64,000 bases of DNA from Pseudothauera rhizosphaerae. Its GTDB lineage: Bacteria > Pseudomonadota > Gammaproteobacteria > Burkholderiales > Rhodocyclaceae. The position numbers and the translations under genes were made by a program. Of the stretch, positions 24,467 through 34,401 are shown piece after piece (position 1 is the stretch's first letter; every line of letters begins with the position of its first letter). The stretch is taken from assembly GCF_004801305.1 (NCBI RefSeq), contig NZ_SSOD01000012.1, forward strand, positions 83,460 through 147,459, written 5' to 3'. The notes beneath the pieces were generated by a model. It was not told the DNA's origin, did not search any database, and was given only the letters and a program-made list of their open reading frames with translations.

Positions 24467-24793
24467 CTAGCCGGCCGGGCGCAGGCTGACCGGCTGGCCG
24501 CCCTGCTCGCTCACCAGGCGGGAAAGCAGGGCGTAGAGCTCGGCCCCGTCGCGGGCCGCGATCCAGGCGCCGTCCTGCGGCCGGAAATGGAAGCCGCCCG
24601 AGCGGGCGGCCACCCAGATCTCGCGCGCGGCGCTGTGGCGATTGATGATCATCTTGCTGCCGTCGTCGAATTCCACCTCGAGGATGCCGCCGGGCTTGGC
24701 CTCGATGTCCAGGTCCGCGCCGCAGTCTTCCAGCGCCGCCTCGATGCGCGCCAGTTCGGCTTCCGCCAGCGCGTTGAACGCCGATTCTTCCAT
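24467..24793 (-). CDS. cyaY: frataxin-like iron donor CyaY
   Basis: 108 residues, standard for bacterial frataxin, which binds iron and regulates iron-sulfur cluster assembly by IscS. An acidic N-terminal helix (AEAELARIEAALED) is followed by the beta-sheet core containing ILEVEFDDGSKMIIN and REIWVAARSGGFHF. GAAGGAGGCGGC just before the ATG at 24793 fixes the start. Converges with mrcA with a 4-base gap, and is divergent from lptM, the usual cyaY/lptM/lysA order. Confidence 0.96.
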   Translation of the reverse strand: MEESAFNALAEAELARIEAALEDCGADLDIEAKPGGILEVEFDDGSKMIINRHSAAREIWVAARSGGFHFRPQDGAWIAARDGAELYALLSRLVSEQGGQPVSLRPAG

Positions 24794-24846
24794 GCCGCCT
24801 CCTTCTGATAGCATTTCCGTCCTTATCCACCCGACGGCCCCGCGCC

Positions 24847-25002
24847 ATGCCCTACAAGCTTCTCACCGCCGCACTCGCCGGCGCGCTGTTCCTGTCCGCC
24901 TGCGGCATCAAGGGGTCGCTCTACCTGCCCGAACGCCCGGCCGCACCCGCCGCGGGCGCCGATCATAGCAAGAACGACACGCCCGAGACCCAACCGCAAT
25001 GA
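24847..25002 (+). CDS. lptM: small LPS-transport lipoprotein LptM (YifL-like)
   Basis: A 51-residue lipoprotein. Hydrophobic signal with the lipobox LSAC (Cys19), then the hallmark GIKGSLYLPE, then a short Ala/Pro tail. In E. coli LptM helps oxidative maturation of LptD. The stop overlaps the lysA ATG by 4 bases (ATGA at 24999-25002). It lies between cyaY and lysA, the conserved position of this gene. Confidence 0.9.
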   Translation: MPYKLLTAALAGALFLSACGIKGSLYLPERPAAPAAGADHSKNDTPETQPQ

Positions 25003-26291
25003 GCACCGCCATCCGCTCCACCGCAACGCCGACCGAATTCCCGCTGCCGACGCTGACCCGCAGCGCCCGCGGCCTGGTCCTCGAAGGCGTCGCGCTGGCC
25101 GACGTCGCCGCGGCCCACGGCACGCCCACCTACGTCTATTCGCTCGCCGCGCTGCGCGCCGCCTTCAACGCCTACCGCGACGCGCTGGCCGGACGGCGCG
25201 TGCTGGTGTGCTATGCGGTCAAGGCCAACTCCAACCTGGGCGTACTCTCGGCCTTCGCGCGGCTCGGTGCAGGGTTCGACATCGTTTCCGGCGGCGAGTT
25301 GGCACGCGTGCTGGCCGCGGGCGGCGAGGCTTCCCGCGTGGTGTTCTCGGGCGTGGGCAAGAGCGTGGCCGAGATGCGCCAGGCACTGGCCGCCGGCATC
25401 CGCTGCTTCAACGTGGAATCGGCCGCCGAGCTGGACCGCCTGTCTGCGGTGGCGAGCGGGATGGGCAAGGTCGCACCGATCGCGCTGCGGGTCAATCCGG
25501 ACGTGGATCCCAAGACCCATCCCTACATCTCCACCGGGCTGCGCAGCAACAAGTTCGGCGTGGCCTTCGACGAGGCCTTCGCCCTCTACCGCCGCGCCGC
25601 CACGCTGCCCGGCCTGCACGTGGCCGGCATCGGTTGCCACATCGGCTCGCAACTGCTGGACGGCGCGCCGGTGGTCGAAGCGGCCGAAAAGGTGCTCGGC
25701 CTGGTGGACCGCCTGGCGGCCGAAGGCATCGTGCTGGAGCACATCGACCTGGGCGGTGGGCTGGGCATCCGCTACCGGGACGAAACGCCGCCCACCGTGC
25801 GCGACTACCTCGCCCCGCTGCTGGCCCTGTTCGACGGCCGGCGCGAGGAACTGCTGTTCGAACCCGGCCGCTCGCTGGTCGGCAACGCCGGTCTGCTGCT
25901 GACCCGCGTCGAATACCTGAAGCCGGGGGTGGAGAAGAACTTCGCCGTGGTGGACGCGGCCATGAATGACCTCGCCCGCCCCGCCCTCTACGACGCCTGG
26001 CACGACGCCGTGGCGGTGGCGCCGCGCCCCGGCACGGCCGCCGCGCGCTATGAAGTCGTCGGCCCCATCTGCGAGAGCGGCGACTTCCTCGCCCACGACC
26101 GGGAACTGGCGCTCGCCGAGGACGATCTCGTCGCGCTGCTGTCGGCCGGCGCCTACGGCATGACCATGAGCTCCAACTACAATACCCGCCCCCGTGCCGC
26201 CGAGGTCATCGTGGACGGGGAGCGCGTCCATCTGGTACGCGAACGGGAACGCGTCGAGCAGCTCTTCGCCGGCGAGCGTCCGCTCGCCTGA
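24999..26291 (+). CDS. lysA: diaminopimelate decarboxylase
   Basis: PLP enzyme that decarboxylates meso-diaminopimelate to L-lysine. 430 residues. The PLP lysine is Lys75 in CYAVKANSN; the alanine-racemase-like barrel carries HIGSQL and HIDLGGGLGIRY; the second domain has GPICESGDF (catalytic Cys358) and the end motif AYGMTMSSNYNTRPR. Its start is coupled to lptM. The next gene converges with a 12-base gap and no terminator is visible there. Confidence 0.98.
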   Translation: MSTAIRSTATPTEFPLPTLTRSARGLVLEGVALADVAAAHGTPTYVYSLAALRAAFNAYRDALAGRRVLVCYAVKANSNLGVLSAFARLGAGFDIVSGGELARVLAAGGEASRVVFSGVGKSVAEMRQALAAGIRCFNVESAAELDRLSAVASGMGKVAPIALRVNPDVDPKTHPYISTGLRSNKFGVAFDEAFALYRRAATLPGLHVAGIGCHIGSQLLDGAPVVEAAEKVLGLVDRLAAEGIVLEHIDLGGGLGIRYRDETPPTVRDYLAPLLALFDGRREELLFEPGRSLVGNAGLLLTRVEYLKPGVEKNFAVVDAAMNDLARPALYDAWHDAVAVAPRPGTAAARYEVVGPICESGDFLAHDRELALAEDDLVALLSAGAYGMTMSSNYNTRPRAAEVIVDGERVHLVRERERVEQLFAGERPLA

Positions 26292-26303
26292 GAGGGCGCC
26301 CGC

Positions 26304-26648
26304 TCAGGAAGCGCCTCCCCCCTTCATGGCGGCGGCTTCCTCGATCAGCGCGGCGCCGAAAGCCTTCCACACCGGACCGCCATGGGTGTGGACGCCGAAC
26401 TCGGCGCTCTGCGCCATGGTGCGCAGCATCAGCTCCGCCAGCGCGAACAGCTCGGCACGCGCCCGGCGCTGACGATCCGGCGAGCGCAGCGCCTCCAGGC
26501 TGGAGGCCGGGCCGCAGCTCAGCGCCTCACGCGCCAGCACGCGCACCGCGGCCTGGTCGCTCCAGTCGATGCCGAGCGCGATGCCGCGCCGGACGATCTC
26601 CCGCTCGAGTTCCTCCGCATCCTGGGCAAAGTGGCCGAAGCCGCTCAT
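26304..26648 (-). CDS. conserved-looking hypothetical protein (114 aa)
   Basis: I do not recognise a family. The protein is soluble, mostly helical, with no signal peptide or membrane segment. Features: MSGFGHFAQDAEELEREIVRRG at the start (split motif), a basic stretch RSPDRQRRARAELFALAELM in the middle, and an HTHGGPVWKAFGAAL segment near the end. An SD-like GGAG/GGAAAG precedes the ATG. It starts 27 bases after rfbD stops, so it is probably co-transcribed with rfbBD. Codon use looks like its neighbours, with strong third-position G/C, which supports it being a real gene. Confidence 0.7.
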   Translation of the reverse strand: MSGFGHFAQDAEELEREIVRRGIALGIDWSDQAAVRVLAREALSCGPASSLEALRSPDRQRRARAELFALAELMLRTMAQSAEFGVHTHGGPVWKAFGAALIEEAAAMKGGGAS

Positions 26649-26675
26649 CTTTCCGTCTCCGTGGCTGGCGGTTGC

Positions 26676-27572
26676 TCAACGCGCGCCGAGATCCTCGATG
26701 CAGCGCGCCAGCGCCTCTTGCCAGTGCGGCAGGCGCAGGCCGAAGCGTGCGGCCAGGGCCTGCTGGTCCAGGCGGGAGTTGTGCGGCCGCGCGGCGGGGG
26801 TCGGATAGTCCGCGCTGGCGATGGCCTGCACCTCGGCCACCCGCAGCGCCCGTTCCGGCAGCTTCTCCCGCGCGAGCGTGAAGATCGCCTCGGCGAAGCC
26901 GTGCCAGCTCGTTTCGCCACCGCCGACGAGATGGAACAGCCCGGAGGCGAAGCGCCCCTCGGCCCGCTCACGCCGGGCCTGGGCGATCGCCAGGGCAGTG
27001 GCGTCGGCAATGTTGCGTGCCCAGGTCGGCGCGCCGATCTGGTCGGCCACCACGCGCAGGCTCTCCCGCTCCGCCCCCAGGCGCAGCATGGTGAGCAGGA
27101 AGTTGGCGCCGCGGGCGGCATACACCCAGGTGGTGCGGAACACCAGGTGGTCGCAGCCGGACTCGGCCACCGCCCGTTCGCCGGCGAGCTTGCTGCGCCC
27201 GTAAGCGTTCAACGGCGCCACCGCGTCGTCCTCCCGGTAGGGGCCATCCTTGGCACCGTCGAACACGTAGTCGGTGGAGTAATGCACCAGCAGCGCGCCA
27301 ACGCCGCCCGCGGCGTGCGCCAACTCACCCACCGCCTCGGCATTGATGCGCGTGGCGAGTTCCTCTTCACCTTCCGCGCGATCCACCGCGGTGTAGGCCG
27401 CGGCATTGACGATGACGTCCGGCGCCAAGCGCGCGACCAGCGCGGCCAGCGTCTGCGGGCGGGCCAGATCGCAGTCCGCCCGCCCCGGCGCCACGATGTC
27501 GCCCAGGGGCATCAGGCTGCGCGCCAGCTCCCGGCCGACCTGGCCGCTGGCGCCGGTGAGCAGGATCCTCAC
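26676..27572 (-). CDS. rfbD: dTDP-4-dehydrorhamnose reductase
   Basis: Last step of dTDP-L-rhamnose synthesis, an NADPH-dependent reduction. 298 residues. Short-chain reductase features: [10 protein letters not shown] at the N-terminus, the STDYVFDG motif and the catalytic Tyr/Lys in YGRSK. Its ATG overlaps the rfbB stop by 4 bases. The rfbA and rfbC genes needed for a complete pathway are not in the window. Confidence 0.96.
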   Translation of the reverse strand: MRILLTGASGQVGRELARSLMPLGDIVAPGRADCDLARPQTLAALVARLAPDVIVNAAAYTAVDRAEGEEELATRINAEAVGELAHAAGGVGALLVHYSTDYVFDGAKDGPYREDDAVAPLNAYGRSKLAGERAVAESGCDHLVFRTTWVYAARGANFLLTMLRLGAERESLRVVADQIGAPTWARNIADATALAIAQARRERAEGRFASGLFHLVGGGETSWHGFAEAIFTLAREKLPERALRVAEVQAIASADYPTPAARPHNSRLDQQALAARFGLRLPHWQEALARCIEDLGAR

Positions 27573-28639
27573 GCCCCTGCCCCCCGGCCCGCGTAGTTGG
27601 CGGCGATCCAGTCCCGGTAGGCGCCGCTCTGCACGTGGGCCACCCAGTCCTGGTGGTCCAGATACCAGGCCACGGTGCGGCGGATGCCGGTGGCGAAGGT
27701 CTCCGCCGGGCGCCAGCCCAGTTCGCGCTCGATCTTGCGCGCGTCGATGGCGTAGCGGCGGTCGTGCCCGGGGCGGTCGGCGACGAAGGTGATCAGGCGT
27801 TCGTGGGCGCCGGCCGGGTCGGGGCGCAGCTCGTCGAGCAGCGCGCAGATGGTGCGTACGATCTCGATGTTGGGCATCTCGTTCCAGCCACCCACGTTGT
27901 AGGTCTCCCCCGGCCGGCCGCTGGCGAGCACTTCCCGCACCGCCGCGCAGTGGTCGCCCACGTACAGCCAGTCGCGCACGTTCATGCCGTCGCCGTAGAT
28001 CGGCAGCGGCCTGCCCGCCAGCGCGTTGGCGATCACCAGCGGGATGAGCTTTTCCGGGAACTGGCAGGGGCCGTAGTTGTTCGAGCAGTTCGTGGTCAGC
28101 ACCGGCAGCCCGTAGGTGTGATGCCAGGCGCGCACCAGGTGATCGGAGGCCGCCTTGCTGGCGGAGTACGGACTGTTGGGCTCGTAGGCCTTGGTTTCGG
28201 CGAAGGGCGGGTCCGCGGGGCCGAGGGAACCGTACACCTCGTCGGTGGACACGTGCAGGAAGCGGAAACCCTCCCGCGCCTCGCCTTCCAGCGCGCTCCA
28301 GTACGCGCGGGCGGCCTCGAGCAGGGTGAAGCTGCCTTCCACGTTGGTGCGCACGAAGGCCGCCGGGCCATGGATGGAGCGGTCCACGTGGCTTTCCGCT
28401 GCAAAATGCACGATGGCGCGCGGGCGGTATTCGGCGAGCAGGCGGTCCACCAGCGCGCGGTCGCAGATGTCTCCATGCACGAAGACGTGGCGTGCATCGC
28501 CCTGCAGGCGGGCAAGGTTCTCCAGGTTGCCGGCGTAGGTGAGAGCGTCGAGGTTGAGGACCGGCTCGTCGCTGGCGGCCAGCCAGTCGAGTACGAAATT
28601 GGCACCGATGAAACCGGCGCCGCCTGTGACCAGGATCAT
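27569..28639 (-). CDS. rfbB: dTDP-glucose 4,6-dehydratase
   Basis: Converts dTDP-glucose to dTDP-4-keto-6-deoxyglucose, the second step to dTDP-rhamnose. 356 residues. NAD-binding [11 protein letters not shown], the STDEVYG motif and catalytic [10 protein letters not shown] are all present, plus [17 protein letters not shown]. The ATG at 28639 gives the usual N-terminus MILVTGG. Divergent from dacB across 108 bases in which I found no convincing promoter. Confidence 0.97.
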   Translation of the reverse strand: MILVTGGAGFIGANFVLDWLAASDEPVLNLDALTYAGNLENLARLQGDARHVFVHGDICDRALVDRLLAEYRPRAIVHFAAESHVDRSIHGPAAFVRTNVEGSFTLLEAARAYWSALEGEAREGFRFLHVSTDEVYGSLGPADPPFAETKAYEPNSPYSASKAASDHLVRAWHHTYGLPVLTTNCSNNYGPCQFPEKLIPLVIANALAGRPLPIYGDGMNVRDWLYVGDHCAAVREVLASGRPGETYNVGGWNEMPNIEIVRTICALLDELRPDPAGAHERLITFVADRPGHDRRYAIDARKIERELGWRPAETFATGIRRTVAWYLDHQDWVAHVQSGAYRDWIAANYAGRGAGA

Positions 28640-28747
28640 GGCGGAGCTTCCGTTGCAGGGATGGAGCCCGGGCAAGCGCGTAAAATTCATCTACGCCCGG
28701 TGCGCAAAGCCGGGATTCTACCCTTCCCGCTTACCGTGCGCCCCGCG

Positions 28748-30184
28748 ATGCCTGCCTATCGCTTCCGCCTCCTCGCCCTGCTGCTGTGCGCGCTGGTGCT
28801 GCTCGCCCCGGCCGGCGCCCGCGCGGCCGGCCTGCCTTACGAAGTCCGGACCGCTCTCGACCAGGCCGGAATTCCCCTTGCCGATGCGGCGATCTGGGTG
28901 CAGCCCGTGGATGCCCATGCGCCCACGCTGACGCTGAACGCCGAACGGGCGATGAACCCCGCCTCGGTCATGAAGCTGGTGACCGCCTTCGCCGCCCTCG
29001 AACGCCTCGGCCCCGCCTACACCTGGACCACGCGCGCCGCGAGCGAAGCGACTCCGCACAAGGGCGTACTGGCCGGCGACCTGTACCTGGTCGGCGGCGC
29101 CGACCCCATGCTGAGCTACGAACGGCTGTGGAAGCTGCTGCGCCAGTTGCGCGCACTGGGCGTGGAGCGCATCGCGGGCGACATCGTGCTGGACGGCTCC
29201 GCGCTCGCCCTGCCGCCCCACGACCCGGCCGCCTTCGACGGGCGCGGGCTGCGCCCCTACAACAGCGGACCCCACGGCCTGCTGCTGCACTACAACACCG
29301 TGCGCCTGACCCTGGTGCCGGGCGCCCACGCCGGCGATCCGGTGCAGCTCGCGGCCGATCCGCCGCTCGCCGGCCTGACCATCGCCAACCGCATCGTCAC
29401 CGCGCCCGGCGGCTGCGGCGTGTGGCACCAGGCGCTGGAAGCGCGCCTGGCCGAAACTCCCGCCGGCCTGCGCCTGGAACTCGAGGGGCGGCTGCCGGCC
29501 AGTTGCGGGCGGCGCGACTGGAGCGCCGCCCCGCTGCCGGCCGAAGCCTATGGCGTGGCGCTGGTGGCCGCCCTGTGGCGGGAGGTGGGCGGCCAACTGG
29601 ACGGCCGGGTGCGCACCGGGCTGGCGCCGGCCGAGGCCGCCACGCTGCTGGCCGACGACTCCGAACCGCTGGGCGACGTGGTGCGCAACATGAACAAATG
29701 GTCGAGCAACGTCATCGCCCGCCAGTTGCTCGCCACGCTGGGCGCCTCGGCCGTCGACGCGCCGGACATGGTGAGCGGCGGCACCTGGGTGGCGCGGGCC
29801 CAGCTCGCGGCCGCCGGCATCGACACCACCGGGCTGGTGATCGAGAACGGCGCCGGGCTGTCACGCATCGAGCGCATCCGCGCCGACGCCCTGGGCCAGT
29901 TGCTGCTGGCCGCCTGGCAACGCCCGTGGATGCCGGAATTCGTCGCCGCGCTGCCGCTGGCCGGTGTGGACGGCACCGCCCGCCGCCGCCTGAACGGCAG
30001 CCCGGCCAGCGGCCAGGCCCACATCAAGACCGGCACGCTGGACGGCGTGCGCGCCATGGCCGGCTACGTGCTGGACCGCCACGGCCGCCGCCACGCGGTG
30101 GTGATGATGGTCAACCACCCCCAGGCGGCCGCCAGCCAGGCGGCACAGGACGCGCTGATCGAGTGGGTGTGGGCGGACCGCTGA
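28748..30184 (+). CDS. dacB: D-alanyl-D-alanine carboxypeptidase/endopeptidase (PBP4, class C)
   Basis: 478 residues. A signal peptide (about 1-26, ending ARAAG) sends it to the periplasm. Penicillin-binding motifs are SVMK (Ser73), SSN in NMNKWSSNV, and KTG in HIKTGTLDGVRAMAG. The large insert between SXXK and SXN is typical of DacB. It trims stem peptides and cuts cross-links. An in-frame GTG at 28736 is an alternative start; neither has a clear ribosome site. Converges with ubiD with a 4-base gap. Confidence 0.94.
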   Translation: MPAYRFRLLALLLCALVLLAPAGARAAGLPYEVRTALDQAGIPLADAAIWVQPVDAHAPTLTLNAERAMNPASVMKLVTAFAALERLGPAYTWTTRAASEATPHKGVLAGDLYLVGGADPMLSYERLWKLLRQLRALGVERIAGDIVLDGSALALPPHDPAAFDGRGLRPYNSGPHGLLLHYNTVRLTLVPGAHAGDPVQLAADPPLAGLTIANRIVTAPGGCGVWHQALEARLAETPAGLRLELEGRLPASCGRRDWSAAPLPAEAYGVALVAALWREVGGQLDGRVRTGLAPAEAATLLADDSEPLGDVVRNMNKWSSNVIARQLLATLGASAVDAPDMVSGGTWVARAQLAAAGIDTTGLVIENGAGLSRIERIRADALGQLLLAAWQRPWMPEFVAALPLAGVDGTARRRLNGSPASGQAHIKTGTLDGVRAMAGYVLDRHGRRHAVVMMVNHPQAAASQAAQDALIEWVWADR

Positions 30185-30188
30185 CGCT

Positions 30189-31679
30189 CTACAACCCGAG
30201 TTCGCCCCACATCGCATCCACCTTCGCCTTCACCGCCGCATCCATGACGATGGGCCGGCCCCACTCGCGGCTGGTCTCGCCCGGCCACTTGTTGGTGGCG
30301 TCGATGCCCATCTTGGAGCCCAGGCCGGCCACCGGGCTGGCGAAGTCCAGGTAGTCGATGGGCGTGTTGTCGGCGAGCAGGGTGTCACGGCTGGCATCCA
30401 CCCGCGTGGTCAGCGCCCAGATCACTTCCTTCCACTCGCGGATGGCCACGTCGTCGTCCACGACGATGATGAACTTGGTGTACATGAACTGGCGCAGGAA
30501 GCTCCAGATGCCGAACATCACCCGCTTGGCGTGGCCCGGGTACTGCTTGCGGATGCTGACCACCGCCAGGCGGTAGGAGCAGCCTTCCGGCGGCAGGTAG
30601 AAGTCGGCGATCTCCGGGAACTGCTTCTGCAGCAGCGGCACGAAGACCTCGTTCAGCGCCAGGCCCAGCATGGCCGGCTCGTCGGGCGGCTTGCCGGTGT
30701 AGGTGGAATGGTAGATGGGGTCGCGGCGCAGGGTGATGCGCTCGATGGTGAACACCGGGAATTCGGCGACTTCGTTGTAGTAGCCGGTGTGGTCGCCGTA
30801 GGGGCCTTCCGCGGCCGTGTCGTCCGGGTGGATCACGCCTTCCAGCACGATTTCGGCGGAGGCCGGCACCTGCAGGTCCGAACCGATGCATTGCACCAGC
30901 TCGGTCTTGGCGCCGCGCAGCAGGCCGGCGAACTGGTACTCGGACAGGGTGTCCGGCACCGGCGTCACCGCCCCCAGGATGGTGGCCGGATCGCAGCCCA
31001 GCACCACGGCCACCGGGAAGGGCTCGCCGGGGTGCGCCTGCTGGTGGTCGCGGAAATCCAGCGCGCCGCCGCGGTGGGCCAGCCAGCGCATGATCACGCG
31101 GTTGGGGCCCAGCACCTGCTGGCGGTAGATGCCCAGGTTCTGGCGCTTCTTGTGCGGCCCGCGGGTCACTACCAGGCCCCAGGTGATCAGCGGCGCCGCG
31201 TCGCCCGGCCAGCAGTGCTGGATGGGCAGCTTCGCCAGAGCCACGTCGGCGCCCTCCCACACCACCTCCTGGCAGGGCGCGGAGCGCTGCACGGCGGGCG
31301 CCATGTGGAGCACCTGCTTCAGCACCGGCCACTTCTCCCAGGCGTCCTTCAGCCCCTTGGGCGGCTCGGGTTCCTTCAGGAAGGCGAGCAGGCGGCCGAC
31401 CTCGCGCAGGGGCGTGGCCCAGTCGCCGTCGGCCACGTCCTCCCCCATGCCCATCGCCACCCGCTGGGGCGTGCCGAACAGGTTGGCGAGCACGGGAATC
31501 GCCTGGGGCACGCCTTTCGTGACCGGCTTTTCGAACAGCAGCGCCGGGCCGCCGGCACGCAGCACGCGGTCGGCGATCTCGGTCATCTCCAGGTGGGTGT
31601 CCACCGGCACGGCGATGCGCTTCAGTTCGCCGCGGGCTTCGAGCTGGGCGATGAAGTCGCGCAGGTCACGGTATCTCAT
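30189..31679 (-). CDS. ubiD: 4-hydroxy-3-polyprenylbenzoate decarboxylase
   Basis: Prenylated-FMN-dependent decarboxylase of ubiquinone synthesis. 496 residues against 497 in E. coli. Recognisable pieces are [14 protein letters not shown] at the start, [19 protein letters not shown], and the conserved glutamate region [20 protein letters not shown] (broken: [11 protein letters not shown]). It starts 10 bases after pyrF. The UbiX partner that makes prFMN is not in the window. Confidence 0.96.
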   Translation of the reverse strand: MRYRDLRDFIAQLEARGELKRIAVPVDTHLEMTEIADRVLRAGGPALLFEKPVTKGVPQAIPVLANLFGTPQRVAMGMGEDVADGDWATPLREVGRLLAFLKEPEPPKGLKDAWEKWPVLKQVLHMAPAVQRSAPCQEVVWEGADVALAKLPIQHCWPGDAAPLITWGLVVTRGPHKKRQNLGIYRQQVLGPNRVIMRWLAHRGGALDFRDHQQAHPGEPFPVAVVLGCDPATILGAVTPVPDTLSEYQFAGLLRGAKTELVQCIGSDLQVPASAEIVLEGVIHPDDTAAEGPYGDHTGYYNEVAEFPVFTIERITLRRDPIYHSTYTGKPPDEPAMLGLALNEVFVPLLQKQFPEIADFYLPPEGCSYRLAVVSIRKQYPGHAKRVMFGIWSFLRQFMYTKFIIVVDDDVAIREWKEVIWALTTRVDASRDTLLADNTPIDYLDFASPVAGLGSKMGIDATNKWPGETSREWGRPIVMDAAVKAKVDAMWGELGL

Positions 31680-31689
31680 GGGCGCGGCC

Positions 31690-32502
31690 TCAGCGGTGGG
31701 CGTTGATGGCGGCGCGCGTGTCCTGCGCGACGCTGCGTGCGGCGGCGGCGAAATCTTCGTTTTTGCCGGCATACAGGATGGCGCGCGAGGAGTTGATCAT
31801 CAGCCCGGTGCCGTCGGCCGTGCACCCGGCGGCCACGGTAGCTGCGATGTCGCCGCCCTGGGCGCCGATGCCCGGCACCAGCAGCGGCACTTCACCCACG
31901 ATCTCCCGCACGCGGGCGATCTCCGCCGGGAAGGTGGCGCCGACTACCAGGCCACAGTTGCCGCTGGCGTTCCATTCCTCCGCCACCAGGCGGGCGACGC
32001 GCTCGTAGAGCTTTTCACCGCCCACGTCCAGGAACTGCAGGTCGGAGCCGCCCGGGTTGGAGGTGCGGCACAGCAGGATCACGCCCTTGTCGCCGTACGC
32101 CAGATAGGGCTCCACGGAATCGCGCCCCATGTAGGGATTGACCGTGATCGCATCGGCCCGGAAGCGCTCGAAGGCCTCCACTGCGTACTGTTCGGCGGTG
32201 CTGCCGATGTCGCCGCGCTTGGCGTCCAGGATGACCGGGGTGCCCGGATGGCGTTCGTGGATGTGGTCGATCAGCGCTTCGAGCTGGTCTTCCGCCCGGT
32301 GGGCAGCGAAGTAGGCGATCTGGGGCTTGAAGGCGCACACCAGGTCGGCGGTGGCGTCCACGATGTCGCGGCAGAACTCGAAGATGGCCTGCGGCCGGCC
32401 GGCCAGGTGGGCGGGGAACTTGGCCGGATCGGGATCGAGGCCCACGCACAGCAGGCTGTCGCGCTGCCGCCAGGCGGCCTTCAGGGCGGTCATGAAATGC
32501 AT
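31690..32502 (-). CDS. pyrF: orotidine 5'-phosphate decarboxylase (type 2)
   Basis: Final step of UMP synthesis. 270 residues, longer than the E. coli type. The motif [15 protein letters not shown] defines the type 2 (Mycobacterium/Myxococcus-like) subfamily, with the catalytic Lys/Asp array; [12 protein letters not shown] is the phosphate-binding loop. The ATG at 32502 has AAGGA 9 bases upstream; a second ATG at 32493 has no such support. A GC hairpin lies upstream. Confidence 0.95.
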   Translation of the reverse strand: MHFMTALKAAWRQRDSLLCVGLDPDPAKFPAHLAGRPQAIFEFCRDIVDATADLVCAFKPQIAYFAAHRAEDQLEALIDHIHERHPGTPVILDAKRGDIGSTAEQYAVEAFERFRADAITVNPYMGRDSVEPYLAYGDKGVILLCRTSNPGGSDLQFLDVGGEKLYERVARLVAEEWNASGNCGLVVGATFPAEIARVREIVGEVPLLVPGIGAQGGDIAATVAAGCTADGTGLMINSSRAILYAGKNEDFAAAARSVAQDTRAAINAHR

Positions 32503-32556
32503 CGGAGCGTGTCCTTGTTGGTCCGGGGCGAATGATAGCGCGCCGGTAAACGGCCC

Positions 32557-32576
32557 GGGGCCGCTTGCGCGGCCCC
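32557..32576 (-). terminator. GC-rich hairpin between the small secreted-protein gene and pyrF
   Basis: Perfect 8-bp G/C stem (32557-32564 with 32569-32576) around a 4-base loop, 22 bases after the stop of the 81-residue gene. No T-run follows directly on the minus strand, so it may pause or stabilise rather than terminate. Confidence 0.35.
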
Positions 32577-32597
32577 GTCCTCGATGCCTGCGACGCT

Positions 32598-32843
32598 TCA
32601 AAGGCCCAGGATTTTCATCGCCCTGGCCAGCGTATCCACCGATTCCTGGTGGCGGCCGGCGTTGTGGAGCTGCTCGCCCTCGGCCCGCAGCTTCTTCACT
32701 TCCTCCAGTTGCGCGCTGGTAAGCGGCGGATTGTTCGCCATCGCCTCGTCGATCTTCTTCATGTCCACGGGACAGTGGAAGGCAAGGACGGGCGCGGCCA
32801 GCGCCAGCAGCGCTGCGCCGATGAGTACACGTATCTTCTTCAT
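32598..32843 (-). CDS. small predicted periplasmic protein (81 aa)
   Basis: I do not recognise a named family. A clear Sec signal peptide ([18 protein letters not shown]..., likely cleavage after Ala21) precedes a mature domain of 60 residues starting [14 protein letters not shown]. The rest is helical and charged ([20 protein letters not shown], then [15 protein letters not shown]), compatible with one tetratricopeptide-like helix pair. A single Cys24 directly follows the signal. The gene lies between ubiA and pyrF on the same strand, 68 bases after ubiA. A redox or metal role for the cysteine is only a guess. Confidence 0.75.
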   Translation of the reverse strand: MKKIRVLIGAALLALAAPVLAFHCPVDMKKIDEAMANNPPLTSAQLEEVKKLRAEGEQLHNAGRHQESVDTLARAMKILGL

Positions 32844-32911
32844 GCTGTTCTCTCCTCGGGGAGCGGGTTGATGCCCGCAGCCTTTGGACCGGCCGCCCGA
32901 ATTCCGGGTTC

Positions 32912-33778
32912 TCAGCCGCGCAGCAGGTAGTCGGCGGCCAGTCCGGCGAAGATCGCCGCACCCACCCAGTTGTTGTGCAGGAAAGCCTTGAAGCAGGGGG
33001 CGCGCTCGCGGCCGCGGATCAGCGTGTAGTGGTAGGCGGCGATGCCGGCCGCCACCGCCAGGCCGGCGAAGAAGGGCAGGCCGCGCCCGGCCATGAGCCC
33101 CACCGCGGCCAGCAGCGCGAAGGCCGCCCCGTAGCACAGCATGACCGCCAGCACGTCGAAACGGCCGAAGGTGATGGCCGAGGTACGGATGCCGATCTTC
33201 AGGTCGTCGGGCCGGTCCACCATGGCGTATTCGGTGTCGTAGGCCACGGCCCAGAACACGTTGGCCGCCAGCATGAGCCAGCCTTCCGCCGGCACCGTGC
33301 CCTGCAGGGCTGCGAAGCCCATGGGGATGCCGAAACCGAAGGCCACGCCCAGGTAGGCCTGGGGGATGGCGAAGAAGCGCTTGGTGTACGGATAGCTCAC
33401 GGCGAGGAAGAGCGCCGGCAGCGACAGCCACAGCACCAGCGCCGGCAGGGGCAGGATCAGCACGAAGGCCAGCAGGGACAGTCCGGCGGCCAGCCCCAGG
33501 GCCTCGCCCGTGCCCACCGCGCCGATGGCAAGCGGCCGGTTGCGGGTACGTTCCACGTGGCCGTCGAAATCCCGGTCGGCGTAGTCGTTGATGACGCAGC
33601 CGGCCGAGCGCATCAACACGGTGCCGACGAGGAAGATGGCGAGCACGTGCACGGGCGGAAAGCCGCCGGCCGCGACCCACAGCGCCCACAGCGTGGGCCA
33701 CAGCAGCAGCAGGATGCCGATGGGCTTGTCCAGGCGCATCAGCCGCAGGTAGAGGGGAAAGCGTTGGGTGAGCGTCAT
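32912..33778 (-). CDS. ubiA: 4-hydroxybenzoate polyprenyltransferase
   Basis: Integral membrane enzyme that attaches the polyprenyl chain to 4-hydroxybenzoate. 288 residues, about eight transmembrane helices. The first Asp-rich motif is [15 protein letters not shown] and the second is [17 protein letters not shown]; the start [20 protein letters not shown] is typical. The ATG overlaps the ubiC stop by 4 bases, matching successive pathway steps. Confidence 0.97.
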   Translation of the reverse strand: MTLTQRFPLYLRLMRLDKPIGILLLLWPTLWALWVAAGGFPPVHVLAIFLVGTVLMRSAGCVINDYADRDFDGHVERTRNRPLAIGAVGTGEALGLAAGLSLLAFVLILPLPALVLWLSLPALFLAVSYPYTKRFFAIPQAYLGVAFGFGIPMGFAALQGTVPAEGWLMLAANVFWAVAYDTEYAMVDRPDDLKIGIRTSAITFGRFDVLAVMLCYGAAFALLAAVGLMAGRGLPFFAGLAVAAGIAAYHYTLIRGRERAPCFKAFLHNNWVGAAIFAGLAADYLLRG

Positions 33779-34341
33779 AGCGGTCGGGCGGGCAGGTCCA
33801 GGATGGCCGGCGCGAAGGCTTCGCTGACCAGCAGCGCGCGGCCGCGCAGCAGGAACACCGAGCGGCGCGCCCACACGCGGGCCGGCAGGCGCTGGCCGGC
33901 GAGGGCCGCGGCGATGCGATGATAGCGCGCATCGCGCCGGTCCAGGCCGATGCAGGCCAGGGGCTGGCGCTCCACGCGCGGGTCCGCGAACAGCGCCGCG
34001 CCCAGCGGGCGCGTGCCGATGCCGTGGAACAGGTTCCAGGCGCCGCGCACGTTGTGGCGCGGCAGTACCGAGCGGGCGAACACCACGGGACGGCCGTCGG
34101 CCACCAGCAGCACCTCCCGCACCCAGGCCAGTTCCCCGGCACGCAGGCCGAGTAGCCAGGCCTCGTCCCGGTTGGGCCGTTTCAGCCGCTGGGACACCAC
34201 GTCCACGCGGAAATCCATGCAGCGCGCGCGGATGCGCGCGGTGAGGGAACCGGGATCGGTGAGCCAGGGGCGCAGCGCGGCCGGCACGGTGGCGCGCGGC
34301 GGACGGGAGAGCCAGGTTTCGCGGTGCAGTCGGGTGTACAT
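33775..34341 (-). CDS. ubiC: chorismate lyase
   Basis: Removes pyruvate from chorismate to give 4-hydroxybenzoate for UbiA. 188 residues from the ATG at 34341; an in-frame ATG at 34368 would add 9 residues and cannot be excluded. Family features are [14 protein letters not shown] near residue 33, [22 protein letters not shown] and [13 protein letters not shown] near the end. Translationally coupled to ubiA. Confidence 0.94.
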   Translation of the reverse strand: MYTRLHRETWLSRPPRATVPAALRPWLTDPGSLTARIRARCMDFRVDVVSQRLKRPNRDEAWLLGLRAGELAWVREVLLVADGRPVVFARSVLPRHNVRGAWNLFHGIGTRPLGAALFADPRVERQPLACIGLDRRDARYHRIAAALAGQRLPARVWARRSVFLLRGRALLVSEAFAPAILDLPARPL

Positions 34342-34401
34342 GGGAATTGGGGTCGAGGCCGGGCGCATGATACCAGCGCCCTGCGAATCCGGCGCCGCCG
34401 G

